Source: a virus. From it: DNA of 54,509 nucleotides. Location of the stretch: positions 1-54,509 of IMG/VR virus record IMGVR_UViG_3300025617_000962; one strand, 5' to 3'. The notes under the pieces were generated by a model that was given only the letters and a program-made list of their open reading frames with translations, made no database searches and was not told where the DNA came from. The position numbers and the translations under genes are program-made. Below, in pieces: positions 40,186 to 48,340 of the stretch; positions within the stretch are counted from its first letter, which is position 1; each line of letters opens with the position of its first letter.

Positions 40186-41868
40186 ATGCGTTTTTCAGAT
40201 ATTAAAATTGTAGAATCAAAAGTTAAAGCAAGAACAAGTCTAAGTGAAGCTGCCTTAATGAGCGGAAAGAAATGGTTATCATCAACAGAAGAAAAAAATG
40301 GCATTAATCCTATCAAATATATAAATGCTTCAGCAAAAAGTATTAGGAACTCCAAGTATTTTGCTTATGTTGACCCTGCTGTAAAGGGCAAAGAAGCATT
40401 AGCAGACCCCAAAAATGAAAAGAGTGGTTTGGTAGACAAGATTACTGTTAACGGTGAGGAAATGTCTACTGATGATTGGGAAAAATATGCGTTAGCAAAT
40501 TATCCAGAATTTATAGCAGCTACCAAGTTTTTTATCGACGGTGACGAAGTTCCGCTGAATAGATTGAAAAAGAATGAAGCAGTAAAAGGTTCACTTGTAC
40601 CTAATCTTGGAGATATTGCTGAAGCAGTTCTCGGCGCTGCAATTTCTGCAAAATTTGCAAGAGGCGGCAGAACTGTTACGAAAAACGATGTCATACGAAT
40701 ACTAAAAGACGTAGTAGCAGCAGGCATTGCTGAAGGCACAACTGACTATCAAACTGTTGGTGTTATTGATGATGAATTTAAATTTACTCTAACACTTAAT
40801 AGTGCATCGATGAAGCCATTAAAAATATGGATCGATGATGAGGATCCAATGGGCTCTGTAGAAGATCTTCGACTTTTCACAGAGTTTGAAGTTAAAAAGG
40901 AAACATTGGACAGCATGCAAAGGCAAGTGGCAGATGCTGTCGAATATGCAAACAAAAATAAAAGAGCAGCTACCGCAGTTGATAAAGCCAAACTAGAATT
41001 AGAAGGCAAAAACGAAATACGTATTATCTCAGACGGAGGCGATGCTGCTAACCAAAATAGTACTAAAGTTGATTTGAAACTTGAGTACGACGATCAACCA
41101 CAAAGACTACTAAGTTTAAAAGCTGGAACTGTAAAACAGTTTGGCCAAATAAGCGGCGGAGAGTGGGAAACTGCAAGCGACTTCTTTGAGAGTATCTTTA
41201 AGTTTAGACTTCCTGATTCTATGAAACAAAAGTTTGGATTTAAAAGTAGTAATGAAGAAGATTACAAAGAACACAACTACAGCAAAGGACCATTTGCTAA
41301 ACTGTATTCAGAAATGACCAAACAAGTACAAGAATACACAGCAGGCGACGATGCTAGTAAAGAATATAAGCTTGTACAACATGTATATGATGCCATTAAC
41401 TTCCATGCTACAAGAGGAGAAGAAGGAGTAACAATGGTTATTCTTTCACCCAGTAAAAAAATTGCTTACAAAGAACTAGCATTTGATGCTAGATTACTAG
41501 CAGCATTAGAACTTTATGATCTAAGGGTAACAAACGATGTCGGTCTTTCAACTCACAGAATTAGTGTTATCGGTGAGCTAAAAGGCAAAGAAGCAGTTAA
41601 AGCTCTTGGCAAAGACGGCGCTGAAAAACTAGACGGCAAAGCAGTATTGGTACAACTGAGTTCAAGAACCAGTGCTGCTGCGATTCGTAATGTAGTTGAA
41701 ATGGGCGAACTTTTAAAAGAACTTGCTAATGTTGAAAAACTAGATGCAACCCAAGCAGAAAAGAACAAAGCAGCATCTGCAAAACCAGCAGAACCAACTG
41801 CCGATGCTCCAGAAGCACCAGTAGATCAAACCAAAGCACAGCCTAACGATCCTAACGCTACTGTTTAA
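40186..41868 (+). CDS. Large capsid-targeted protein, possible nuclease
   Basis: 560 residues starting MRFSDIKIVESK with IVE and later LSE motifs, a capsid-targeting peptide. The body is globular; around residues 290-320 STKVDLKLEYDDQPQRLLSLKAG shows an Asp strand followed by a SLK strand, a pattern that can belong to the PD-(D/E)XK fold. The last 40 residues are Ala/Pro-rich and disordered. A late promoter precedes it. If correct, it is an injected DNA-acting enzyme; otherwise it is an internal head protein. Confidence 0.6.
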   Translation: MRFSDIKIVESKVKARTSLSEAALMSGKKWLSSTEEKNGINPIKYINASAKSIRNSKYFAYVDPAVKGKEALADPKNEKSGLVDKITVNGEEMSTDDWEKYALANYPEFIAATKFFIDGDEVPLNRLKKNEAVKGSLVPNLGDIAEAVLGAAISAKFARGGRTVTKNDVIRILKDVVAAGIAEGTTDYQTVGVIDDEFKFTLTLNSASMKPLKIWIDDEDPMGSVEDLRLFTEFEVKKETLDSMQRQVADAVEYANKNKRAATAVDKAKLELEGKNEIRIISDGGDAANQNSTKVDLKLEYDDQPQRLLSLKAGTVKQFGQISGGEWETASDFFESIFKFRLPDSMKQKFGFKSSNEEDYKEHNYSKGPFAKLYSEMTKQVQEYTAGDDASKEYKLVQHVYDAINFHATRGEEGVTMVILSPSKKIAYKELAFDARLLAALELYDLRVTNDVGLSTHRISVIGELKGKEAVKALGKDGAEKLDGKAVLVQLSSRTSAAAIRNVVEMGELLKELANVEKLDATQAEKNKAASAKPAEPTADAPEAPVDQTKAQPNDPNATV

Positions 41869-41904
41869 TCATTATACTGCTACTTAATCTATACCCCATT
41901 AACT

Positions 41905-41912
41905 AATAAATA
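41905..41912 (+). promoter_or_regulatory. T4-type late promoter
   Basis: AATAAATA, 45 nt before the ATG at 41958. A small CTAG/CTAG hairpin surrounds the GGGGG ribosome-site region. Confidence 0.55.
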
Positions 41913-41957
41913 TACTAGTAGAGCGTGAGGGCGCACTATTATATCTAGGGGGCTAGA

Positions 41958-43118
41958 ATGAAGAAACTTCTCTTAACAACAATTACGACTATGGTTTTAG
42001 CAACATCAGCTGTGGCACAAACTACTGTGGATGGAGTTACGTATGATAGTTCTAGTTACGTGGGCACAGACAGTAACACTACAACTAACAGTACTGTAAA
42101 CTCAACAAATACAAACACCAACAATACTACTATTGATAGTACAAACACCAATACAAACACCAATACCAGTACAATAAACAGCACTGGTACAAATACCAAT
42201 ACGAATACAAACACTAATACTAATACTAATACTAACGATACTACATATACTGGTACAACTACCAGTACCAATACAAACACTAACAACAATATTTTAAGTG
42301 GCGGTACAAACAATACAAATACCAACACAAATACTAATACCAGTACAATTGATAGTACAAGTACTAACACAAATATTAATACAAACAACAATATTTTAAG
42401 TGGTGGTACAAACAATACTAATACCAACACAAATGTTAATACTAGTACGATTGATCAGACTACTAACAATACTAACAACAGCACTATTAACAGTACAAAT
42501 GATAGTACGATCAATCAAACGACTAATAGTACTATAGATCAAAATATTAATCAAAATGTAAACAGTAATGTGACTAGTAACAACACAAATACTAATACAA
42601 ACAACAATACTAATAATACAACTGTAGACAGTACATCAGAAAATACAAACAATAATAACAACAATAACAACAACACTAGCGATATTACACAGAGAGTTAT
42701 TTCTCCACCGCCAACTGCTATTGCTCCAACAGTGCAAATGGGCGGCAATGACACATGTACTGTAACATACTCAGCGGCTGTACAAACACAGATACTTGGT
42801 GCAAGTGGCGGCGGACACGTTCGTGACTTGAACTGTGAGCGATTAAAGAACTCCAAAACACTCTACAACATGGGTATGAAAGTTGCGGCTGTGAGTTTGA
42901 TGTGTCAAGATTCAAGTGTATATCGTGCTATGGAAATGGCAGGAACACCTTGTCCGTTTGACGGCTCAATTGGCGCAGAAGCTAAAGCACAATGGGAAGC
43001 AAATCCAGAAATGCAGCCTACTAATATAGAGCAGGAGACAAGACGCAATGATAAAGCTGAAGGTGCTATCCAAGGCATACTTGCTGCTGGCTTGCTTACT
43101 TTGCTTCTCGGCATATAA
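41958..43118 (+). CDS. Exported Asn/Thr-repeat protein with C-terminal anchor
   Basis: 386 residues. Signal peptide 1-20 (AVAQ|TT). Residues about 35-235 are almost only Asn, Thr, Ser, with dipeptide NT runs and two copies of a 34-residue unit NILSGGTNNTNTNTN (102-bp spacing). Residues about 245-360 form a Cys-containing domain (GNDTCTVTY, LNCERLKN, SLMCQDSS, GTPCPFDG; four cysteines). The last 15-20 residues (GILAAGLLTLLLG) are hydrophobic. A surface or periplasmic beta-solenoid-like stalk is likely. The end overlaps the next gene by 71 nt. Confidence 0.7.
   Translation: MKKLLLTTITTMVLATSAVAQTTVDGVTYDSSSYVGTDSNTTTNSTVNSTNTNTNNTTIDSTNTNTNTNTSTINSTGTNTNTNTNTNTNTNTNDTTYTGTTTSTNTNTNNNILSGGTNNTNTNTNTNTSTIDSTSTNTNINTNNNILSGGTNNTNTNTNVNTSTIDQTTNNTNNSTINSTNDSTINQTTNSTIDQNINQNVNSNVTSNNTNTNTNNNTNNTTVDSTSENTNNNNNNNNNTSDITQRVISPPPTAIAPTVQMGGNDTCTVTYSAAVQTQILGASGGGHVRDLNCERLKNSKTLYNMGMKVAAVSLMCQDSSVYRAMEMAGTPCPFDGSIGAEAKAQWEANPEMQPTNIEQETRRNDKAEGAIQGILAAGLLTLLLGI
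42286..42445 (+). repeat. Direct repeat, 102-bp period, inside the Asn/Thr gene
   Basis: Two near-identical copies (starting at about 42286 and 42388) encode NNNILSGGTNNTNTNTN. The surrounding AAC/ACA-rich sequence is itself a degenerate microsatellite, so repeat number may vary between related phages. Confidence 0.7.
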
Positions 43119-45348
43119 TCTAGCCCACGCAGCAGGCGATTACAACAATCACACCTGGAACAACGATGTAGATTATTACAAGGACTCTATTGACGAAAGT
43201 GGTATCTACGAAGGCTCTACTCTAACAGATTGGCATTGGAGTATTGCTGGCGATCCAAATAATGGCGACACTACTGATGATGGTTTCTGTTTTATGTATG
43301 ACGGAGGAAACTACGGAGGTGACCCGTTTGCTGTAATAAACGCTATTCAGCCTAGTCAGTGTGCATTCTATGACGTTCCAGAATATCAAAATATTGAATA
43401 CTATGATTTCTTTGATCTAAATCTAATTACAAACCCAGATCCTGCACCTGTGGGAATATATCAAGAACAGCAGGCATATGTAGGTGTATCAGATGACGAA
43501 ACCAACATATTTGGCGATGGCGCAGAATATTGGTCAGGGTGTTACTCTACAGGAGACGGTTCTACTTGGGCTGACAACCAAGGCGCAGGTGGTGGCGAAT
43601 GTCCTATAATCAACAACGACAGTGATCAAATCAACTTTGGATATGTGCAACAAACTCTATCTCAAATCTCAGCCATCGACACTGCACTTAAAAATGCAGG
43701 ATTAGAAACCACAGGCTATACATATAGCTGGAGAGTAAAAAACGCAGATGCTAATTTTGAAGATACAAACGGCGCACAGGCACAAGATACACTTAGTGTT
43801 ACGTTGTCTATTAAAGACAACGGCGGCAATACAGTTTATGAAAAAACCTATGACTATTCCTATCACATTGACACATGGACTACTATGTCAGGAGAGGAAA
43901 ATTTTGCTCAACCTTTTGATTTAAGCACTCTTGAAGCTATTCAGTTAGATGTTACAGCGCAAGACGTAGGAGGATGGGAAGGCTGGTATGGTCCTGAATT
44001 TGATGATCCTAATGTGGTTATCAAATATAGACCTATTATAGAAGACAACACTGAACAATTATTGTTTGAACAGATGTGTATGAATGATTCCCTATATGAT
44101 GTAAACTGTCCTGGATACCAAACAGCTATGATTGATCAAATGAACCAAGTTACAAATATGGCGTCAGCTGAAGAAAATATTTTTGGAGAAGATCCTGCAA
44201 TTACAGGCACAACTGAACAAATTGCTGAAGCAACTGGTGCTATTGTAGATGACGGTTCAGACAACGGAATGCCAGATCCTGTAGAAGAAGCCGTAGCTGA
44301 AGCAACACCAGATCCTGTACAAGAAGCAGTAGCAGAAGCAACACCTGATCCTGTACAAGAAGCAACAGAACAAACAACAGAAACAGCAGTAGCAGAAGCC
44401 GCAGGCGAAACCAAGTCAGCAGGCTCAGGATTAAACGCAACACAGCTAAGTGCGTTGAACGCAGCTAACAATGTAGCCAACAGTGCTGTATCGTCGAGCA
44501 CAGCAGTAGCACAAGCAAGCGCAGGCATTGGCTTGTCCGAGTCTGGCGGTGTTAGCAGCACACTAACAAGTGTAGATCCTACGGGCAGCACAAGCGCAGA
44601 CGGTGGTGTTAACGGCGGAAGTAACTTTGAGTTTGGATCTAGCGCAGATGGCAGCAGTACATCTGTTGCCGATGCTACGCAGTCAACAGGAACATCTACA
44701 ACACAAAGCTTTGGTAACACACAACAAGCAGGATCAACACAAAGCTTTGGTAATAGTGGATCAGACAATGGCCAATCACAAGATAGTTCAACAGGATCAA
44801 ACAACGGTTCGCAGTCAAATGATTCGTTTGGCTCTACTGACTTCGCAAGCACAGGACAAACTACACAAGACAGCAATCCATTAGCAAGTGGCGGAGCAGT
44901 AGAAACTACTGACATCACAGGCGAACAAGACCTTGCTATATCAAATGAAGCACTAACACAATTGGCAATGCTAAACGATCCTACTAATCCTATCAATCAA
45001 ATAATAAATGATATAACAACAAATTTGATTACGCAGGCAGTAGCAGACGCAGAAGAAACAGCAGAGGAAAGTGCTGAAGCATCAGTTGAATCGCAAAACG
45101 CACAAGAAGATGCACTGGTAGCAGAAGCACTTGCTGGTTCAGACGACGAGGAAGCACAAGCAGCACTGTTGGGTTACAATCCAAACTTTAGAGCATATCA
45201 GCAACCGCAGATGGCGGACGGGGATATATACAATGACCAGGGTGTATATGAAAATCAAAAAACATATGATAATCCAGGAGCAGGGTTGTTTAACGGTGCA
45301 AGTGATGCAACTCACAGAGCAATGGTAAGAAGTCAATATGAAAAATAA
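43048..45348 (+). CDS. Large exported protein overlapping the Asn/Thr-repeat gene
   Basis: 766 residues; signal peptide about 1-28 (LLLACLLCFSAYNLAHA|AG). Residues 30-340 form a beta-rich domain with paired cysteines; 370-480 has Pro-Asp-Pro repeats (EAVAEATPDPVQ, three copies); 480-660 is Ser/Thr/Gln-rich and low complexity; 660-766 is acidic and helical. The first 71 nt overlap the previous gene in another frame. GCAGGAGA upstream supports the start. It is probably secreted or carried on the virion; no enzyme motif is visible. Confidence 0.68.
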   Translation: MIKLKVLSKAYLLLACLLCFSAYNLAHAAGDYNNHTWNNDVDYYKDSIDESGIYEGSTLTDWHWSIAGDPNNGDTTDDGFCFMYDGGNYGGDPFAVINAIQPSQCAFYDVPEYQNIEYYDFFDLNLITNPDPAPVGIYQEQQAYVGVSDDETNIFGDGAEYWSGCYSTGDGSTWADNQGAGGGECPIINNDSDQINFGYVQQTLSQISAIDTALKNAGLETTGYTYSWRVKNADANFEDTNGAQAQDTLSVTLSIKDNGGNTVYEKTYDYSYHIDTWTTMSGEENFAQPFDLSTLEAIQLDVTAQDVGGWEGWYGPEFDDPNVVIKYRPIIEDNTEQLLFEQMCMNDSLYDVNCPGYQTAMIDQMNQVTNMASAEENIFGEDPAITGTTEQIAEATGAIVDDGSDNGMPDPVEEAVAEATPDPVQEAVAEATPDPVQEATEQTTETAVAEAAGETKSAGSGLNATQLSALNAANNVANSAVSSSTAVAQASAGIGLSESGGVSSTLTSVDPTGSTSADGGVNGGSNFEFGSSADGSSTSVADATQSTGTSTTQSFGNTQQAGSTQSFGNSGSDNGQSQDSSTGSNNGSQSNDSFGSTDFASTGQTTQDSNPLASGGAVETTDITGEQDLAISNEALTQLAMLNDPTNPINQIINDITTNLITQAVADAEETAEESAEASVESQNAQEDALVAEALAGSDDEEAQAALLGYNPNFRAYQQPQMADGDIYNDQGVYENQKTYDNPGAGLFNGASDATHRAMVRSQYEK

Positions 45349-45514
45349 CGACAAAAAATCACCTGTAGTGTATTGGACCAGCGAATGGGTTGATACTGGA
45401 GAAGTTGAAGTTAGACACTTTAAAGATAAAACACGCAAAGAAGTTAACAAAAGAGTTCTCAAAGGAGAGTTAAATACAAACTACAAGGGGTATAACAAAA
45501 AATGGATCCATTAA
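45338..45514 (+). CDS. 58-residue basic protein
   Basis: The ATG lies in the end of the preceding gene and the stop overlaps the next start. The product has VVYWTSEWVDTGEVEVRHF (strand pair) and a basic tail (KTRKEVNKRVLKGE, YNKKWIH). No family is recognised. Confidence 0.5.
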   Translation: MKNNDKKSPVVYWTSEWVDTGEVEVRHFKDKTRKEVNKRVLKGELNTNYKGYNKKWIH

Positions 45515-45879
45515 GTATAGGATTGGCACTAAGTTTACATGCAGGCTTTGATGATGCAAACTTTAACAAGTATCATCCGTTTGTTGAGTATACTACGCAA
45601 AATGAATACAGCGTAGGTGTAATGTACAACAGTGAAAACAATCTAAGTCTTTATGCTAAAAAAGGCTGGACATTTTATGACAATAGTTTTATTGAACTTG
45701 GTTGGGCAACCGGGTACGAAGCTATAGAAGAAGAGTACGATATACCAGCAACACCGTTTGTACGTTTAGGTTATGAAGTTACAGACAGTGTAACGATATG
45801 GGCAATGCCAGGTGGACAAATACAACCAGATGGTACATTTGAAAGAGGAATAGTAATAGGAACTGAAAAGCGTTTCTAA
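45502..45879 (+). CDS. Small outer-membrane-like beta-barrel protein
   Basis: 125 residues, without an obvious signal peptide. Alternating strands with aromatic girdles (HPFVEYTTQNEYSVGVMYNS, WTFYDNSFIELGWATGYEA, TPFVRLGYEVTDSVTIWAMPG) end in Phe (GTEKRF), a barrel-type C-terminus. It resembles short beta-barrel-like proteins of marine phages. It overlaps the upstream gene by 13 nt. Export route unknown. Confidence 0.6.
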   Translation: MDPLSIGLALSLHAGFDDANFNKYHPFVEYTTQNEYSVGVMYNSENNLSLYAKKGWTFYDNSFIELGWATGYEAIEEEYDIPATPFVRLGYEVTDSVTIWAMPGGQIQPDGTFERGIVIGTEKRF

Positions 45880-45891
45880 GGAAGGGTAAAA

Positions 45892-46317
45892 ATGAGGGCG
45901 TTATTAATAGCATTACTAATAGTGTGGGCACCATTAGTAGCAACAGCAGACACTGGATACAATGAAGGAGTTAAAAACTGCTTACAACATTTTGGGTATC
46001 AGTGGGATGCACCTGTTGAAGAAAGAATAAACAACTTTGACTGGAATCAAGCATCAGTATGCACTAATGCAGTGAAAAGAAAGATTGTTGCTGAGAAACA
46101 TGCAGAACTACAAGACTTCTTAAAGCACAATCCAAGATATCGTTATCCTGGGCAAAGTAATAATCGCTGTTGGGGCAAACCAAGAGAAAATGCGTTTGAA
46201 AGTTCATACATCAAACGTACCAAGAATGGTTTTGAAGCAGGTGTAAACTACAAAGACACTATTCCTGCAGGTTGTTATGAGACAGGATCATGGGATAATC
46301 GCGATGTTAAAGATTAG
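45892..46317 (+). CDS. Exported cysteine-containing protein
   Basis: 141 residues; signal peptide about 1-19 (WAPLVATA|DT). The mature part has four cysteines (VKNCLQHF, SVCTNAVKRK, NNRCWGKP, AGCYETGS), likely two disulfides, and is basic. It has a GGAAGGG site. It lies in a run of secreted/membrane genes. Function unknown. Confidence 0.62.
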   Translation: MRALLIALLIVWAPLVATADTGYNEGVKNCLQHFGYQWDAPVEERINNFDWNQASVCTNAVKRKIVAEKHAELQDFLKHNPRYRYPGQSNNRCWGKPRENAFESSYIKRTKNGFEAGVNYKDTIPAGCYETGSWDNRDVKD

Positions 46318-46471
46318 TTTAATATCAGCAACAGGAGTACTATGTTTGTTATGGGCAATTGCAACACCAGCAAGCAAATCATACTGGAAAAATGTAGGAT
46401 TTGAGATGGATAGAACACTCAATCCAAACAAGTATGAAGTAGAAAATATAAAAGGAGAGGGCAATGGCTGA
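46304..46471 (+). CDS. 55-residue membrane peptide
   Basis: Start at 46304 (MLKISLISATGV), inside the end of the preceding gene. One N-terminal hydrophobic helix (SLISATGVLCLLWAIATPA) that may be a signal or anchor, then a polar tail. The 3' end overlaps the next gene by 8 nt. Confidence 0.52.
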   Translation: MLKISLISATGVLCLLWAIATPASKSYWKNVGFEMDRTLNPNKYEVENIKGEGNG

Positions 46472-47096
46472 CAAAGACTTAGGCGAAAGCTTAGAAAATA
46501 TGGAAGAAGGTATCGAGAACCTAAAGAACAAAGAGTTTCGCGTCCTCGGTATAAAAGTATCGTTTATGAGTGTTACAGCACTTGTAACTGTTATAGGTAC
46601 TGTAGTAGGTTCACTATACGGTGGATTTGTGATGTATCAAAAGATCGAAGAAGCAATAGCGTTTGTTGATCAACAGCAAGAGTATCAAGAACTAATGGCA
46701 AGTTACGATGAAAGAATGACTATTATCGAAACTAAACTGACAGAAGCAGTTGATTATACTCGTGACATCAAAGACGGACTACGTGATGACATTCTAAAAA
46801 CTGAAGCAGCAGTAGACAGAATGGAAGACAAAGTTGATGAGTCAGAAGCAAGAGTTAAAGCTGCACAAGCAAGTATTGAAGCAACACTTGAAGGCATACG
46901 CAACGAAATGAATCAAGTTGAGAAGGATGTAGCACAAAGCATACGTGAAGTTGAAAGTCTAAACAGAGAAACTGAAAAAGATGTGCGTGATACTATGCGA
47001 GCAACTGAAGGTCGTATTGACGAAGACATGCGTCAACTGGATACAGATATTAGAGAGTTGCTACAGGAAGCACTTGATAATCCTTTGAACAACTAA
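46464..47096 (+). CDS. Membrane-anchored long coiled-coil protein
   Basis: 210 residues. An acidic cytosolic part (1-25), one membrane helix (about 33-55, SVTALVTVIGTVVGSLYGGFVMY), then a coiled coil to the end (RMEDKVDESEARVKAAQ, DVRDTMRATEGRIDEDMRQ). It should reach across the periplasm. Similar proteins are found in marine T4-like phages, from memory. A spanin-like or envelope-bridging role is possible. Confidence 0.62.
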   Translation: MADKDLGESLENMEEGIENLKNKEFRVLGIKVSFMSVTALVTVIGTVVGSLYGGFVMYQKIEEAIAFVDQQQEYQELMASYDERMTIIETKLTEAVDYTRDIKDGLRDDILKTEAAVDRMEDKVDESEARVKAAQASIEATLEGIRNEMNQVEKDVAQSIREVESLNRETEKDVRDTMRATEGRIDEDMRQLDTDIRELLQEALDNPLNN

Positions 47097-47105
47097 AGGA
47101 GCAAT

Positions 47106-47624
47106 ATGAAAAAATATGTTTTAGTTATGACATCATTTCTGTTGACAGCTTGTGCCGAATTAGACGATGCATTTGCAGATTCAATTTTTAATAAATCGCT
47201 AGAAACTAATAGTGTAATAACAGCACAACCTTATATTGGATTAGAAGAACGTATACACAGGCAAGAACTCAAAGAACTATTAGACGTAGATCCTGTGCGT
47301 ACAGAATGGTGTGCAGCATTTGTAAATGCTGTGTTAGAACTAGACGGCATACCAGGAAGTGATAGTATAAGTGATGTGCCTCTTATGGCACGTAGTTTCC
47401 TTAAATGGGGCATCAAAGTAGAACCTGCAGATATACAACGTGGCGATGTTGTTGTATTTCCAAGAGGTAATCAAGGTTGGCAAGGACACGTTGGATTCTT
47501 CGTTGACTCACAAATAGTTAATGGTAAAGAAATTTGGATTATTTTAGGAGGCAATCAAAGTAATGAAGTGCGTTATGATTTCTATTCACCTAATAGAGCA
47601 CTAGGCATTCGTAGAAATAATTAA
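47106..47624 (+). CDS. Lipoprotein peptidoglycan amidase (NlpC/CHAP-like)
   Basis: 172 residues. The lipobox LLTACAEL puts the lipidated Cys at about residue 16. The domain has TEWCAAFVNAVLEL (catalytic Cys), QRGDVVVFPRGNQGWQGHVGFF (catalytic His) and IILGGNQSNEVRYDFY, matching the TIGR02594/CHAP-type cysteine peptidases. It would be anchored in the periplasm and cleave peptide stems. A second wall hydrolase besides the SleB-type gene; a role in lysis or in controlled wall opening is likely. Confidence 0.82.
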   Translation: MKKYVLVMTSFLLTACAELDDAFADSIFNKSLETNSVITAQPYIGLEERIHRQELKELLDVDPVRTEWCAAFVNAVLELDGIPGSDSISDVPLMARSFLKWGIKVEPADIQRGDVVVFPRGNQGWQGHVGFFVDSQIVNGKEIWIILGGNQSNEVRYDFYSPNRALGIRRNN

Positions 47625-47631
47625 AAAAAGG

Positions 47632-47659
47632 TTGACATTTACTGTAGATCGTGTATACT
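47632..47659 (+). promoter_or_regulatory. Sigma70-like promoter
   Basis: TTGACA (47632-47637), a 16-nt spacer and TATACT (47654-47659). TACTGT in the spacer (47640-47645) complements ACAGTA (47683-47688) at the next start codon, a weaker example of the anti-start arm. Confidence 0.65.
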
Positions 47660-47687
47660 AGTATGATACTACAAGGAGACACACAGT

Positions 47688-48239
47688 ATGATTGAAGGCT
47701 TTAAAGCACCTTGCGTGGTGTTCAAAACTCGTGTTCGCGATGAAAGTATCGGCGGACCTAACCCATTTCGTTGGGAAGACGTAACAAGCGATAATATTTT
47801 AAAAGGCAAGCGTGTAGCAGTATTCAGCCTACCAGGGGCATTTACTCCAACTTGCTCAACCTATCAACTTCCAGGCTTTGAAGAAAACTATGCTCGTATC
47901 AAAGAAGCAGGCGTTGACGAAGTATATTGTATTTCAGTCAATGACGCATTTGTAATGAACGCATGGGCTAAACAGCAGGACATTCAAAACGTAAAAGTAA
48001 TTCCAGATGGTTCAGGCAACTTTACTCGCTTTATGGGCATGTTGATTGGTAAGAACCATTTGGGCTTTGGATTGCGTTCATGGCGCTACATGGCAGTGTT
48101 CAATGATGGTGTTGTAGAGAAGTGGTGGCAGGAACCTGGCATCAACAACGAAGGCACTGACGAAGATCCATACGGTGAAACAACACCTGAGAATATGGTT
48201 GACTATCTTGAAAGTAAACTAGAAATTAGTATCGATTAA
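47688..48239 (+). CDS. Peroxiredoxin (Prx5/AhpE-like)
   Basis: 183 residues. The peroxidatic Cys lies in LPGAFTPTCSTYQLPGFEE (PxxxTxxC motif, about residue 62), the Arg partner likely in FGLRSWRYMAVF. It reduces hydrogen and organic peroxides, usually with glutaredoxin or thioredoxin; the phage encodes a glutaredoxin. It has its own early-type promoter with AAGGAG, suggesting protection from oxidative stress during infection. Confidence 0.93.
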   Translation: MIEGFKAPCVVFKTRVRDESIGGPNPFRWEDVTSDNILKGKRVAVFSLPGAFTPTCSTYQLPGFEENYARIKEAGVDEVYCISVNDAFVMNAWAKQQDIQNVKVIPDGSGNFTRFMGMLIGKNHLGFGLRSWRYMAVFNDGVVEKWWQEPGINNEGTDEDPYGETTPENMVDYLESKLEISID

Positions 48240-48242
48240 AGG

Positions 48243-48274
48243 TTGACAAATGGATTCCAGTCTGTTAGTATAAT
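48243..48274 (+). promoter_or_regulatory. Sigma70-like promoter
   Basis: TTGACA (48243-48248) is followed by TAGTAT at 17 nt (48266-48271) or TATAAT at 20 nt (48269-48274). Confidence 0.55.
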
Positions 48275-48277
48275 ATT

Positions 48278-48340
48278 ATGATTGAATATAAACTATATGG
48301 CTGGACTTCTCTTGCCAATACCGCAAGGAGTGTTTCTTAA
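48278..48340 (+). CDS. 20-residue leader peptide-like ORF
   Basis: ATG at 48278, 4-7 nt after the -10 box, and TAA at 48338-48340 directly abutting the next ATG. The product is MIEYKLYGWTSLANTARSVS; its last codons contain the AAGGAG site of the nitrilase. It could be a coupling or attenuating leader, or chance. Confidence 0.3.
   Translation: MIEYKLYGWTSLANTARSVS

Noticed and set aside
42056-42430. Minus-strand Val/Leu-rich frame opposite the Asn/Thr repeats
   Set aside because: A by-product of ACA/AAC repeats on the plus strand; it mimics a membrane protein by composition only.
42100-42700. CRISPR-like array
   Set aside because: The repeats are in-frame coding microsatellites without unique spacers of constant size.
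44136-44996. Long minus-strand frame of 286 codons
   Set aside because: Lies wholly inside the exported-protein gene, whose frame has a signal peptide and upstream RBS; the antisense product is low-complexity Ser/Pro/Val.
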